Assembly (NCBI GenBank): GCA_039930465.1
Contig: JBDTTU010000002.1
Span: 1-64,000 of the forward strand
DNA length: 64,000 nucleotides
Origin: LMDS01 sp039930465
GTDB lineage: Bacteria > Pseudomonadota > Gammaproteobacteria > Burkholderiales > Burkholderiaceae_C
Reading direction: 5' to 3'
Both the position numbers and the translations under genes were made by a program. The stretch's first letter is position 1, and the number at the start of each line of letters is the position of its first letter. Positions 25,438 through 33,722 of the stretch are shown here, in pieces. Under the pieces are notes generated by a model. That model searched no databases. It was not told where the DNA came from and saw only the letters and a program-made list of their open reading frames with translations.

Positions 25438-27804
25438 TTGGCGCTCTGGCATCGAGACAACCCGGTGGGCGAGACACGCTGCGCTGCCGTCACGGCGGTC
25501 GCCGCCGCGGCGCTCGCATGGGGCCCGGCTTGCGCGGCTGAACCCGGGCGCACCGACGGCGCCGTCGCCGACATGGACATCAGCGAACTGGTTCGCGTGC
25601 GGGTCTCGCCCTTCGATGTCGCGACCCGGCTGGACCGCGGCTACCGTGCCTCGAATTCGGTTTCGGGCTCGCGCCTGGACACACCGATCCGCGAGTTGCC
25701 GTTCGCGATCCAGGCCTTCACCGAGTCCTTCATCGAAGACCAGAAGCCGGTCAATATTTTCGACATCGCGCGTTATTCGCCCGGCGTCACGTACCGCAGC
25801 AACGATTTCACCGAAGGCAATGCGAACCTGGCGATCCGCGGCTTCGCCGTGAGTTCGACGCCGGGCAACACGCAGATCCTGCGCGACGGTTTCCACGGCC
25901 CGTCGATCTTCGATTTCACCAACATCGCGCGCGTAGAAGTGGTCAAGGGGCCTGCATCGTTCCTCTACGGGCAGGTCGCGCCGGGCGGCATCGTCAACGT
26001 CATCACCAAGAGCCCGCAGTCGCGCTTCGCCGGCACGGGCGAAGCGCGCATCGGCTCCTACGGCCAGTACCGCGTGCAGGCCGACGTGACCGGCCCCGCG
26101 GCGCCCACGCTGTTCTTCCGGGTCGCCGCGTCAGCCGACGAAGACATCCACTACTGGCAGCCCTACGAGGCGCGCTCACGCAACCTCTCGCCCTCGCTGC
26201 TGTGGCAGCCGAGCGATCGCGTCAGCGTGACGGTGAAGTACGAAAACTTCCGCAAGCTCGAGACGCCCCAGCTGATGCAGAAACCCGGCTACGGGCGGCA
26301 GAGCGGCGTCGTGCCGAGCGCCGCAGACCCGAATCTTTCCGGCGCTGACGTGCCGGGCCTGCCGGACAACTGGAACAGCATGTCCGACGTCGACTACCGT
26401 GAGAGCCGCACGGAATCATTGAACGCGTGGGTCGATGTGGCGGCCGACGAACACTGGAATCTGCGCGCCGGCTTCGCGCGCCAGACGTTCAGTGTCGACA
26501 TGCTCGCATCGGGCAACCTGGGCATGGCGAACAACGAGACCTTCCTGCAGGGCCGGCGCCTGCGCCGCCAGACCTACGCCAACGAGGGGCGAACCTTCTC
26601 GCTCGACGCGGTCGGGCGCTACCGCCTCGGCGAAGCCAGCCTGCGCGTGCTGCTCGGGGCCCAGCACGTGGCACGCCGGTTCGACAACAGCGCCGGGCAG
26701 GCCCCGAACGACCCGGCGTTGGGCAACGTCCCGACCGCCACGCCGCTGCCGCTGTGGGATCTGCGCGACCCCTCGACGTGGAACCGCCACGTCGACATCC
26801 CGCTGTCCACGCTGACGGCCAACCCGGCCGACCGCCGCACCGACTTCACCGACCGATCGATCTATGCAGGCGGCACGCTCGGACTGATCGACGACCGGCT
26901 GCTGCTGCTCGCCGGCTGGCGCCTGACCACGACGTCGAGCCACCTCGACGACCGCGTCAGCGGCCGCGCCGACCGAATCGACGCGCGCCAGGCGACGCCG
27001 CAACTGGGGGTGCTCTACAAGTTCGAGCCGCGACTCTCGGTCTTCGCCTCGTATGCCGAGTCTTTCGTGCCCGGCGCGCAGGTGCTGATGCGGGTCGACG
27101 GCACAACGGCGCCGGCCGCGCCCTCGCATGGCAAGGGCTGGGATCTCGGCCTGAAGGCCGAACTGTTCGACGGCCGCGTGTCGGGCACGCTGACCGTTTA
27201 CGACTTGCGCAACAACGACATCGTCAACGACATCGCGCAGACCAACGCGGCCGGCTCGGTGGTGATCTCCAACATCCAGAGTGGCGAGCAACGCTCGCGC
27301 GGCGTGGAACTCGACGCGACGATCACGCCGGCCGAAGGCTGGCAGGTTTATGCGTCCTACAGCTACATGGACGCGCGCATCCGCGAGGTCAGCGGCAACG
27401 ATGCAGCGATCCTCGCGCAAGACCCGGCCACGCTCGATGCCGCCGGCCAGGTCAACTACAAAACCGTCGCGCTGCTGCACGGCTCGCGGCTGCAGATGAG
27501 CGCCCCGCATCTCGCCAACCTGTGGGCACGCCATGATTTCACGCCGGGCAGCGGCGGCGGCGCCTACGTCGGCGGCGGCATCAACCTCGTGCGCGACCAG
27601 ACACTGCTGAGCGACGGCCCGGCCTCGTCGCGGCAGAGCTATGTGCTGGTCAACGCGATGGCCGGGTACAGCTGGCGGGTCAACGGCCGGCGACTGAGCC
27701 TCGAGCTGACCGGCAAGAACCTCACTGCGCAGACCTACCGCCCTTCGCAAAGCAGCCGGTCGCGGCCGCGCGAATTGCTGCTCACGCTGAAGGCCGGCCT
27801 TTGA
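25438..27804 (+). CDS. TonB-dependent siderophore-type outer-membrane receptor
   Basis: About 788 aa. A TTG start at 25438 is supported by CGGAGG five bases upstream and by a signal peptide beginning there (core 'AAVTAVAAAALAWGPACAA'). The plug domain runs from about 70 ('RELPFAIQAFTESFI') through 'VEVVKGPASFLYGQVAPGGIVNVITKSP', as in FhuA/FpvA-type receptors; a beta-barrel follows with 'SNIQSGEQRSRGVELD' and ends 'ELLLTLKAGL' (no C-terminal aromatic residue). There is no N-terminal STN signalling domain, so it should not drive an ECF sigma/anti-sigma pair. It overlaps the YfiR-like gene. The ligand, perhaps a ferric siderophore, is not identified. Confidence 0.92.
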   Translation: MALWHRDNPVGETRCAAVTAVAAAALAWGPACAAEPGRTDGAVADMDISELVRVRVSPFDVATRLDRGYRASNSVSGSRLDTPIRELPFAIQAFTESFIEDQKPVNIFDIARYSPGVTYRSNDFTEGNANLAIRGFAVSSTPGNTQILRDGFHGPSIFDFTNIARVEVVKGPASFLYGQVAPGGIVNVITKSPQSRFAGTGEARIGSYGQYRVQADVTGPAAPTLFFRVAASADEDIHYWQPYEARSRNLSPSLLWQPSDRVSVTVKYENFRKLETPQLMQKPGYGRQSGVVPSAADPNLSGADVPGLPDNWNSMSDVDYRESRTESLNAWVDVAADEHWNLRAGFARQTFSVDMLASGNLGMANNETFLQGRRLRRQTYANEGRTFSLDAVGRYRLGEASLRVLLGAQHVARRFDNSAGQAPNDPALGNVPTATPLPLWDLRDPSTWNRHVDIPLSTLTANPADRRTDFTDRSIYAGGTLGLIDDRLLLLAGWRLTTTSSHLDDRVSGRADRIDARQATPQLGVLYKFEPRLSVFASYAESFVPGAQVLMRVDGTTAPAAPSHGKGWDLGLKAELFDGRVSGTLTVYDLRNNDIVNDIAQTNAAGSVVISNIQSGEQRSRGVELDATITPAEGWQVYASYSYMDARIREVSGNDAAILAQDPATLDAAGQVNYKTVALLHGSRLQMSAPHLANLWARHDFTPGSGGGAYVGGGINLVRDQTLLSDGPASSRQSYVLVNAMAGYSWRVNGRRLSLELTGKNLTAQTYRPSQSSRSRPRELLLTLKAGL

Positions 27805-28409
27805 ATCCGCCCTCGGGCTCAGCCGCGCTCGGTGCGCATGCGCCCGCCCGCGGCGGGATGTTTGTGATGGCCACGCTCGCGGCCTGGCTGTTGGCCGGCC
27901 CTGCCGCTGCGCAAGACGCGATCGTCGCGCAGCGCGCCGCCGTGGAGGCCGCCTTCCTGCGCAACTTCGCGCGCTACGTGGTCTGGCCCGGCAGCGCCTT
28001 CAAGGACGAGCGTGCACCCTGGACGATCTGCGTACTTGCCGCCGAGCATTTCGACGACACGCTGGAGAAGACCTTCTCCGGCCGCATCGAGCAAGGGCGG
28101 CGTTTCGAGATCGTGCGCGCGAAGGCGCCCGAGCAGCTGCAAGGTTGCCAGATCGTCTTCGTCGGCACGCTCAACCCGGTGCGGCGCCGCGCCGTGCTGA
28201 GCGAACTGCGGCGCCAACCCGTGCTCACCGTCGGCGAGGCACCGGAGTTCCTCGACGAAGGCGGCATCGTGCGCCTGCAGGTCGGTGAGCGCATCGAGAT
28301 GGGCATCAACCTCGACCAGGCGCGTGCGGTTTCGTTGACGATCCCGTCAAAAATCCTCGAAGTGGCGCACGAGGTTTACGAGAACGGCGCGGTGCGCCGC
28401 TGGAAATGA
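27801..28409 (+). CDS. YfiR-like periplasmic protein (DUF4154)
   Basis: Up to 202 aa. The signal peptide 'MFVMATLAAWLLAGPAAAQD' fits a start at 27858 (ATG); a TTG at 27801 overlapping the receptor stop adds 19 residues and is equally open. The mature domain is DUF4154/YfiR-like: 'AAFLRNFARYVVWP', 'ICVLAAEHFDDTLEK', 'QIVFVG', 'FLDEGGIVRLQVGERIEMGINLDQA'. In Pseudomonas, YfiR restrains the membrane diguanylate cyclase YfiN by binding its periplasmic domain. Here the downstream partner, overlapped by ATGA, is a histidine kinase with a similar sensor, so YfiR-like repression of a kinase is inferred. Confidence 0.85.
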   Translation: MNPPSGSAALGAHAPARGGMFVMATLAAWLLAGPAAAQDAIVAQRAAVEAAFLRNFARYVVWPGSAFKDERAPWTICVLAAEHFDDTLEKTFSGRIEQGRRFEIVRAKAPEQLQGCQIVFVGTLNPVRRRAVLSELRRQPVLTVGEAPEFLDEGGIVRLQVGERIEMGINLDQARAVSLTIPSKILEVAHEVYENGAVRRWK

Positions 28410-30349
28410 AGCTGCTTCGCCCGACCGACATCCGCGGCAAGTTGCTGCGCGTGCTGTTCGTTGCAGCGCTGCTCGCTTTCTTCGTTGCGGGCGCGGCGTT
28501 CGTGCTCGTCGAGCGCCTGACGCTGGAGCCGCGTGTGCGCCAGGTCGTCGAGCCCTACGCCCAGCTGCTGTCAGTGGGCGCCGAGGCGGCCGTGGCCTTC
28601 GGCGATGCTGCGCGGGCGCAGGAACTGCTCGAGTCGCTGCGCGCCAATCCGCAGATCGTCGAAGCGCAAATCGCTCTGGCCGACGGCCGCACGCTTGGCC
28701 GCTACCGCGCAGCGGGCGGCGTGCCCAGCGCCCGCCCGGCGGCGGCCTTGCACCGTGCCGACGGCCTGGTCATCTCGCCAGCGGAGCACACCGCCGAGCT
28801 CGTGCAATCGCTGAACGACGGCGCGCACTTGCGCCTCGTGATGGACCTGCGCACGATCGAACGCGAGATGCGCGATGCGCTGCTCGCCTTCGGCGCCGGC
28901 ACGCTCGGGTTGCTGGCCGTCGTCACGTTCGGGCTGCTGGTGGCCCTGCAGCGCAGCATCGTGACACCGGTGTCGGCGCTGGCGCAGGCGGTCGACGAGA
29001 TTCGCACTCAAGACGACTATGGGCGCCGTGTGCCCGCCGGCGGCGCCGACGAACTGGCGCGGCTGAGCCAGGCCTTCAACGCGATGATGGATGCGGTCCA
29101 GGAGCGGGGCGCCGCGCTGCACCGCCACAAAGACGAGCTCGAGCACACCGTTCGGCAACGCACGGCCGAGTTGCGCCAGGCGCGTGATGCCGCGCAGGCG
29201 GCCAACGAGGCGAAGAGCGCCTTCCTGGCCAACATGAGCCACGAAATCCGCACGCCGATGAACGCGATCCTCGGCATGTCCGGCCTCGCGCTGGAGGGCG
29301 GGTTGCCGCCCGAGCAGCGCCAATACGTCGAGAAGGCGCACACGGCTGCGGAGTCGCTGCTGGGCATCATCAACGACATCCTCGACTTCTCGAAGATCGA
29401 GGCCGGCAAGCTCGATGTCGAATCCATCCCGTTCCAGCTGCGCGACGTACTCGACCGCGTGGTCGACGTGCTCGGACTGCGTGCCCAGGCGGCCGGTCTG
29501 GCCCTGCGGCTGGACGTGCCGACGGCGCTGCCAAGCGCGCTGCTCGGCGATCCGCTGCGCCTGGGCCAGGTGCTGCTGAACCTGGGCAGCAACGCGGTCA
29601 AGTTCACCGAGCAGGGCGAGGTCGTGATCTCGGTCGATGTCCTCGCACAGGGCGATGCGTCGGTGCAGCTTCGCTTCGCCGTGCGCGACACCGGCATCGG
29701 CATCGCGCCCGAGTTGCGTGAGCGCCTGTTCCAGCCTTTCTCGCAAGGCGACGCGTCGACGAGCCGCCGCTTCGGCGGCACCGGCCTGGGCCTGGCGATC
29801 AGCCGCGACCTGGTGCGTCTGATGGGCGGCGAGCTGGCGTACGACAGCGAGCCGGGCCGCGGCAGCCGCTTTCACTTCAGCGTGCGGTTCGGCCGGCGCG
29901 CGCAGGCCGTGCAGGCGCCGCGGCGCCCGCAGGGCGGCGACGTGCGGGCGGCCGTTCGTGGCGCGCGCATCCTGCTCGTCGAAGACAACCCGATCAACCA
30001 GGAACTGGCGATGGAGCTGCTGCGCCGCGCCGGTGCCGAGGTCCAACTGGCCGGCGACGGCAAGCAGGCGCTCGAGGTTCTCGAGCGCGAGACCTTCGAC
30101 CTCGTGCTCATGGACTGCCAGATGCCGGTGATGGACGGCTACGCCGCGACCCGTGCCCTGCGGCGGCGGCCGCCGCTGCAGGCGCTGCCGGTGATCGCCA
30201 TGACCGCCAATGCGATGGTCGGTGACCGGGAAGTAGCGCTCGAGGCCGGCATGAATGACCACATCGCCAAGCCGATCAAGGTTGACGAAATGTTCGCCAC
30301 CTTGTCGCATTGGCTGACCACCGGTGCCGCGAGTTCCAAGGACGGCTGA
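28406..30349 (+). CDS. Hybrid sensor histidine kinase with CHASE8-like sensor, HAMP and REC
   Basis: Kinase of 647 aa. TM1 about 13-36; periplasmic domain about 37-158 with 'AAVAFGDAARAQELLESLRANPQI', in part, like the CHASE8 sensor of YfiN; TM2 about 159-181; HAMP to about 235; coiled coil; HisKA with His279 in SHEIRTPMN; HATPase_c with 'GTGLGLAIS'; receiver domain with Asp570 in LMDCQMPVMDG. There is no HPt and no DNA-binding output. The ATG overlaps the YfiR-like stop. The REC sequence 'LVEDNPINQE' recurs in the second REC of the kinase at 33719, suggesting shared origin or cross-talk. Confidence 0.92.
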   Translation: MKLLRPTDIRGKLLRVLFVAALLAFFVAGAAFVLVERLTLEPRVRQVVEPYAQLLSVGAEAAVAFGDAARAQELLESLRANPQIVEAQIALADGRTLGRYRAAGGVPSARPAAALHRADGLVISPAEHTAELVQSLNDGAHLRLVMDLRTIEREMRDALLAFGAGTLGLLAVVTFGLLVALQRSIVTPVSALAQAVDEIRTQDDYGRRVPAGGADELARLSQAFNAMMDAVQERGAALHRHKDELEHTVRQRTAELRQARDAAQAANEAKSAFLANMSHEIRTPMNAILGMSGLALEGGLPPEQRQYVEKAHTAAESLLGIINDILDFSKIEAGKLDVESIPFQLRDVLDRVVDVLGLRAQAAGLALRLDVPTALPSALLGDPLRLGQVLLNLGSNAVKFTEQGEVVISVDVLAQGDASVQLRFAVRDTGIGIAPELRERLFQPFSQGDASTSRRFGGTGLGLAISRDLVRLMGGELAYDSEPGRGSRFHFSVRFGRRAQAVQAPRRPQGGDVRAAVRGARILLVEDNPINQELAMELLRRAGAEVQLAGDGKQALEVLERETFDLVLMDCQMPVMDGYAATRALRRRPPLQALPVIAMTANAMVGDREVALEAGMNDHIAKPIKVDEMFATLSHWLTTGAASSKDG

Positions 30350-30497
30350 GGCCCGCTCCTGCTGGCTTCCGGCCTTGTAGCCGATGCCCAATGGGCGGTT
30401 CAGGGGCGGGTTACCCGAGGCTTGCAAATGCGCAAATGAAGTGCAAGATGAATCCGAAGAATGCGCGATCGCAGTCGTGTTCCGCGGGAGACAAGCC

Positions 30498-32099
30498 GTG
30501 ATCAAGCGTCACAAGGGTCCTTGGCGGTGGGGTGGGTGCCTGGCCCTCCTCGTGCAGCTGTGTCAGCCCGGGATTGCGGCGGATGCAGAGCCGGCCTATC
30601 CGCCCAGGGGGTCCGACTCCGCGCTCGTCAAACCCGGCGAACGGGTGCCACCTCGCGTGGTCGCCCCGTGTGCACCCGGGCACTGCCCGTTCGCGGGGCA
30701 GCGGGTCACCGTGCTGGTGGTGGACAACATGCCGATCGGCGCGCCGCTGGTTGAACTGAAGGCGGAGTTCGAAGCCGCGACCGGGGCGAAGCTTGAGATC
30801 GTTCGGCGCCCCATCGCCGAGTTGTTCACCACCCTGACCGCCGACCTGACCAGCGGCACGGGCATCTACGACGCCTGCATCGCGGGCGCGTGGTGGCTGG
30901 GTGAGCTTGTGGAAGGCAACTTTCTGCTGCCCTACGACCCGTATTACAAAGACCCGCGCTTCCCCGCCTGGGACATCGGCGAGGTGTTGCCCGCGCCGCG
31001 CAGGCTGCTCACGTACAACGGCCGCAAGTACATGGTGGCCAACGACCACGACGGTCAGGTGATGTACTACCGGCGCGATCTGCTGGCCGACCCGAAACAC
31101 CGCGCGGCATTCCAGCAGGCCTATGGCCACGCACTCGGCGTGCCGACGACGTGGGAGGAATTCCGCGACGTTGCCGAGTATTTCAATGGCAAGGACCTGA
31201 ATGGCGATGGCGAGCCCGACCACGGCGTGGTGTTGCCGCTGATGATCGGCGCGCAGGGCATGTTCCACTTCATGTCGCTGTCGGCGCCCTTCGTCATCGG
31301 GCCGTCGAACCCGAAGCTGTACTGGTTCGACCCGCAGACGATGAAGCCCTTGATCGACAGCCCGGGCCACGTGCGCGCGCTCAAGGTGCTCGTTGACCTC
31401 ACGGCCTTCGGCCCCAAGGAAATGCTGCGCTGGGATCTCGGCAGGGGTTGGGACCATTTCCTCGCCGGCCGTGCCGCACTGGCGCTCACCTGGGGCGACC
31501 TGGGCGCGCTGGCGCAGCAACAGGGCAGCCGGGTGCGGGGCAAGGTTGGTGCCGCGCAACTGCCGGGGGTTCACGAGTACTACGACATCGGGCAGCGCAA
31601 GTGGATCCGGACCGCCCGGCCGAATAGCGTAGGCAACACCACCGGGGGTTCATGGGCCGGCGTGATCTCGCGCTTTTCGAAGTCGCCCGAGGCGACCTAC
31701 TACCTGCTCGCGCTGATGGCGTCGCGCGAAAAATCGGAGGTCTACGCGGCCCGTGGCTGGGACGGCATCGACCCGGGCCGGCGCTTCCACTTCCTGCCGC
31801 CGAACGGCACGGGCAAGATTGAAAACTACCTGCTCGCCGGCTGGGACACGGCCGACGTGCGCGACTACCTGCAGGCGTACTACGACACCTACACCAACAA
31901 GCAGCAACTGCCCTACCTGCGTATTCCCGGCGCCTACAGCTACTGGCTCGCGGTCGATCTGCACCTGACCGAGGCGGCCTCCGGGCAACTGAGCCCGGAG
32001 GCCGCCCTGAAGGCCACTGCGGTGGACTTCGAGGAGATCACGATCCGCCTCGGGCGTGATCGGCAACGCCGCGCCTATCGGGCCTCGCTCGGTTTTTGA
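30498..32099 (+). CDS. Extracellular solute-binding protein, copy 1 (orphan, no permease)
   Basis: About 533 aa, family 1 solute-binding fold (COG1653-like). The GTG at 30498 is preferred: GGGAG precedes it by 7 bases and it begins a signal peptide (basic 'KRHKGPWRW', hydrophobic stretch, cleavage near 'GIAADAEP'). After cleavage comes a Cys-rich motif 'CAPGHCPFAGQRVTVL', then 'AGAWWLGELVEG', 'NDHDGQVMYYRRDL', 'GNTTGGSWAGVIS' and 'GWDGIDPGRRFHFLPP', all repeated in copy 2. No ABC permease or ATPase is nearby; a hybrid kinase follows copy 2. It may be a periplasmic co-sensor. Ligand unknown (relatives bind sugars and polyols). Confidence 0.88.
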   Translation: MIKRHKGPWRWGGCLALLVQLCQPGIAADAEPAYPPRGSDSALVKPGERVPPRVVAPCAPGHCPFAGQRVTVLVVDNMPIGAPLVELKAEFEAATGAKLEIVRRPIAELFTTLTADLTSGTGIYDACIAGAWWLGELVEGNFLLPYDPYYKDPRFPAWDIGEVLPAPRRLLTYNGRKYMVANDHDGQVMYYRRDLLADPKHRAAFQQAYGHALGVPTTWEEFRDVAEYFNGKDLNGDGEPDHGVVLPLMIGAQGMFHFMSLSAPFVIGPSNPKLYWFDPQTMKPLIDSPGHVRALKVLVDLTAFGPKEMLRWDLGRGWDHFLAGRAALALTWGDLGALAQQQGSRVRGKVGAAQLPGVHEYYDIGQRKWIRTARPNSVGNTTGGSWAGVISRFSKSPEATYYLLALMASREKSEVYAARGWDGIDPGRRFHFLPPNGTGKIENYLLAGWDTADVRDYLQAYYDTYTNKQQLPYLRIPGAYSYWLAVDLHLTEAASGQLSPEAALKATAVDFEEITIRLGRDRQRRAYRASLGF

Positions 32100-32138
32100 G
32101 GCGCACCGCGCGAGCTGTCTCACAGAAGGGATCGCAGC

Positions 32139-33722
32139 ATGAAAGCACTCGTGGGTTGGTTGGCGGCGATGGCCGGAATGGCGGCACTGGTCGCTTCGGC
32201 ACAAGACGCCAAACCTGCCAAGCCGGAGGACTACAAGACCTCGTTGGTGAGGGCCAGCGCCGTCGTGCCGCCGCAGGTCGCGCCGCCGTGCAAGCCGGGC
32301 CAGTGTCCGTTCGCTGGCCAGCGCGTGACGGTGCTGATGGTGAAGGAGGCGAACGCCGGCACCCTCGGCGAGTTGAAGGCCGAGTTCGAGGCCGCCACCG
32401 GCGCCACGCTGGAGCTCGTGCAGGTGACGCACCAGGAGCTGTTCCCCAACTTCATGTCCGATCTGACCAACGGTGTCGGCAGGTACGACGCCGCCTATGC
32501 AGGCGCGTGGTGGCTGGGTGAACTTGTGGCGGGCAACTACCTCGTCTCTTACGACAAGTACTACACCGACCCGCGCTTCCCGAAATGGGACGTCGACCAG
32601 GTGCTGCCCGCGCCGCGCAAACTGCTCAGCTATGCGGGCAAGAAGTACATGATCGGCAACGACCACGACGGCCAGGTGATGTACTACCGGCGCGACCTGA
32701 TCGCCGACCCGCAGCACCGCGCGGCGTTCGCCAAGGCCTACGGCTACCCGCTCGGCGTGCCGAGCACCTGGGCGCAGTTCCGCGACGTGGCCGAATACTT
32801 CAACGGCAAGGACCTCAACGCCGACGGTGTGCCCGATCATGGGCTGACGTTGCACCTGAAGGTCGGCGCCCAGGGCATGTTTCATTTCATGTCGTTCTCG
32901 GCACCCTTCGTCATCGGCCCGAACAACCCGAACCTCTACTGGTTCGACCCGAACACGATGAAGCCGCTGATCGCCAGCCCCGGCCATGTGCGTGCGCTCG
33001 AAGCGCTGGTCGATCTGGTCCGGTTCGGCCCCAAGGACATGCTCAACTGGGATCTCGGCAAGAGCTGGGATCTGTTCCTGTCGGGCCGGGCCGCTCTTGC
33101 GTTCACCTGGGGCGACCTGGGCGCACTGGCACAAGACGAGGGCAGCAAGGTGCGCGGCAAGATCGGCGCCGCCGCGATGCCCGGCACCGTCGCATACCAC
33201 GACCCGGTCAAGGGAGCCTGGATCAAGACCGCGAAGGCCAATCGTGTGGGCAACACCACCGGCGGCTCGTGGGCCGGCGTGATCTCGAAGTACTCGAAGG
33301 CGCCCGAGGCAACCTACTTCCTGTTCGCGTTGATGGCGACCAAGGAAAAGTCGCGGGTGTACGCCGTGCGCGGATGGGACGGCATCGACCCGGGCCGGCG
33401 CTTCCACTTCCTGCCGCCCGACGGCACGGGGCGGATCGAGACCTATCTGCGCGCCGGCTGGGACGAATCGGACGTGCGCGACTACCTGCACGCGTACTTC
33501 GAGAACTTCAGCAACCCGCTGCAGTTCCCCTACCTGCGCATTCCCGGTGCCTTCAGCTACTGGCAGGCGCTCGACACGCACCTGGCGGCGGCGGTCGCCG
33601 GGCAGCTGAGCCCCGAGGCGGCGCTGAAGGCCACGGCGGTGGATTTCGAGGAGATCACCATCCGCCTCGGGCGCGACGCGCAGCGGCGCGCCTACCGGGA
33701 GTCGCTGGGTTTGGCGCGATGA
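32139..33722 (+). CDS. Extracellular solute-binding protein, copy 2 (paired with hybrid kinase)
   Basis: Protein of 527 aa, paralogue of the preceding gene over its full length, including 'CKPGQCPFAGQRVTVL', 'AGAWWLGELVAG', 'GNTTGGSWAGVIS' and 'ALKATAVDFEEITIRLGRD'. Signal peptide at residues 1-22 (LVASAQDA). AAGGGA precedes the ATG. The gene starts 39 bp after copy 1, a clear tandem duplication, and its TGA overlaps the start of the large hybrid kinase (ATGA). The overlap ties its expression to the kinase, which suits a TorT-type role: a binding protein that reports ligand to a sensor kinase rather than to a transporter. Confidence 0.88.
   Translation: MKALVGWLAAMAGMAALVASAQDAKPAKPEDYKTSLVRASAVVPPQVAPPCKPGQCPFAGQRVTVLMVKEANAGTLGELKAEFEAATGATLELVQVTHQELFPNFMSDLTNGVGRYDAAYAGAWWLGELVAGNYLVSYDKYYTDPRFPKWDVDQVLPAPRKLLSYAGKKYMIGNDHDGQVMYYRRDLIADPQHRAAFAKAYGYPLGVPSTWAQFRDVAEYFNGKDLNADGVPDHGLTLHLKVGAQGMFHFMSFSAPFVIGPNNPNLYWFDPNTMKPLIASPGHVRALEALVDLVRFGPKDMLNWDLGKSWDLFLSGRAALAFTWGDLGALAQDEGSKVRGKIGAAAMPGTVAYHDPVKGAWIKTAKANRVGNTTGGSWAGVISKYSKAPEATYFLFALMATKEKSRVYAVRGWDGIDPGRRFHFLPPDGTGRIETYLRAGWDESDVRDYLHAYFENFSNPLQFPYLRIPGAFSYWQALDTHLAAAVAGQLSPEAALKATAVDFEEITIRLGRDAQRRAYRESLGLAR

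Noticed and set aside
23779..25896. 705-codon minus-strand open frame opposite the FAD/Fe-S oxidoreductase
   Set aside because: It spans two real genes and an intergenic region, has no domain-like sequence, and mirrors third-position GC bias.
32585..33718. In-frame upstream extension of the large hybrid kinase (to 1452 codons)
   Set aside because: It runs inside the second binding-protein gene in another frame; the ATG at 33719 overlapping the stop is the natural start.
30498..33722. Direct repeat as evidence of a mobile element or CRISPR-like structure
   Set aside because: The repetition is explained by tandem duplication of a coding gene; no short regularly spaced repeats occur anywhere in the window.
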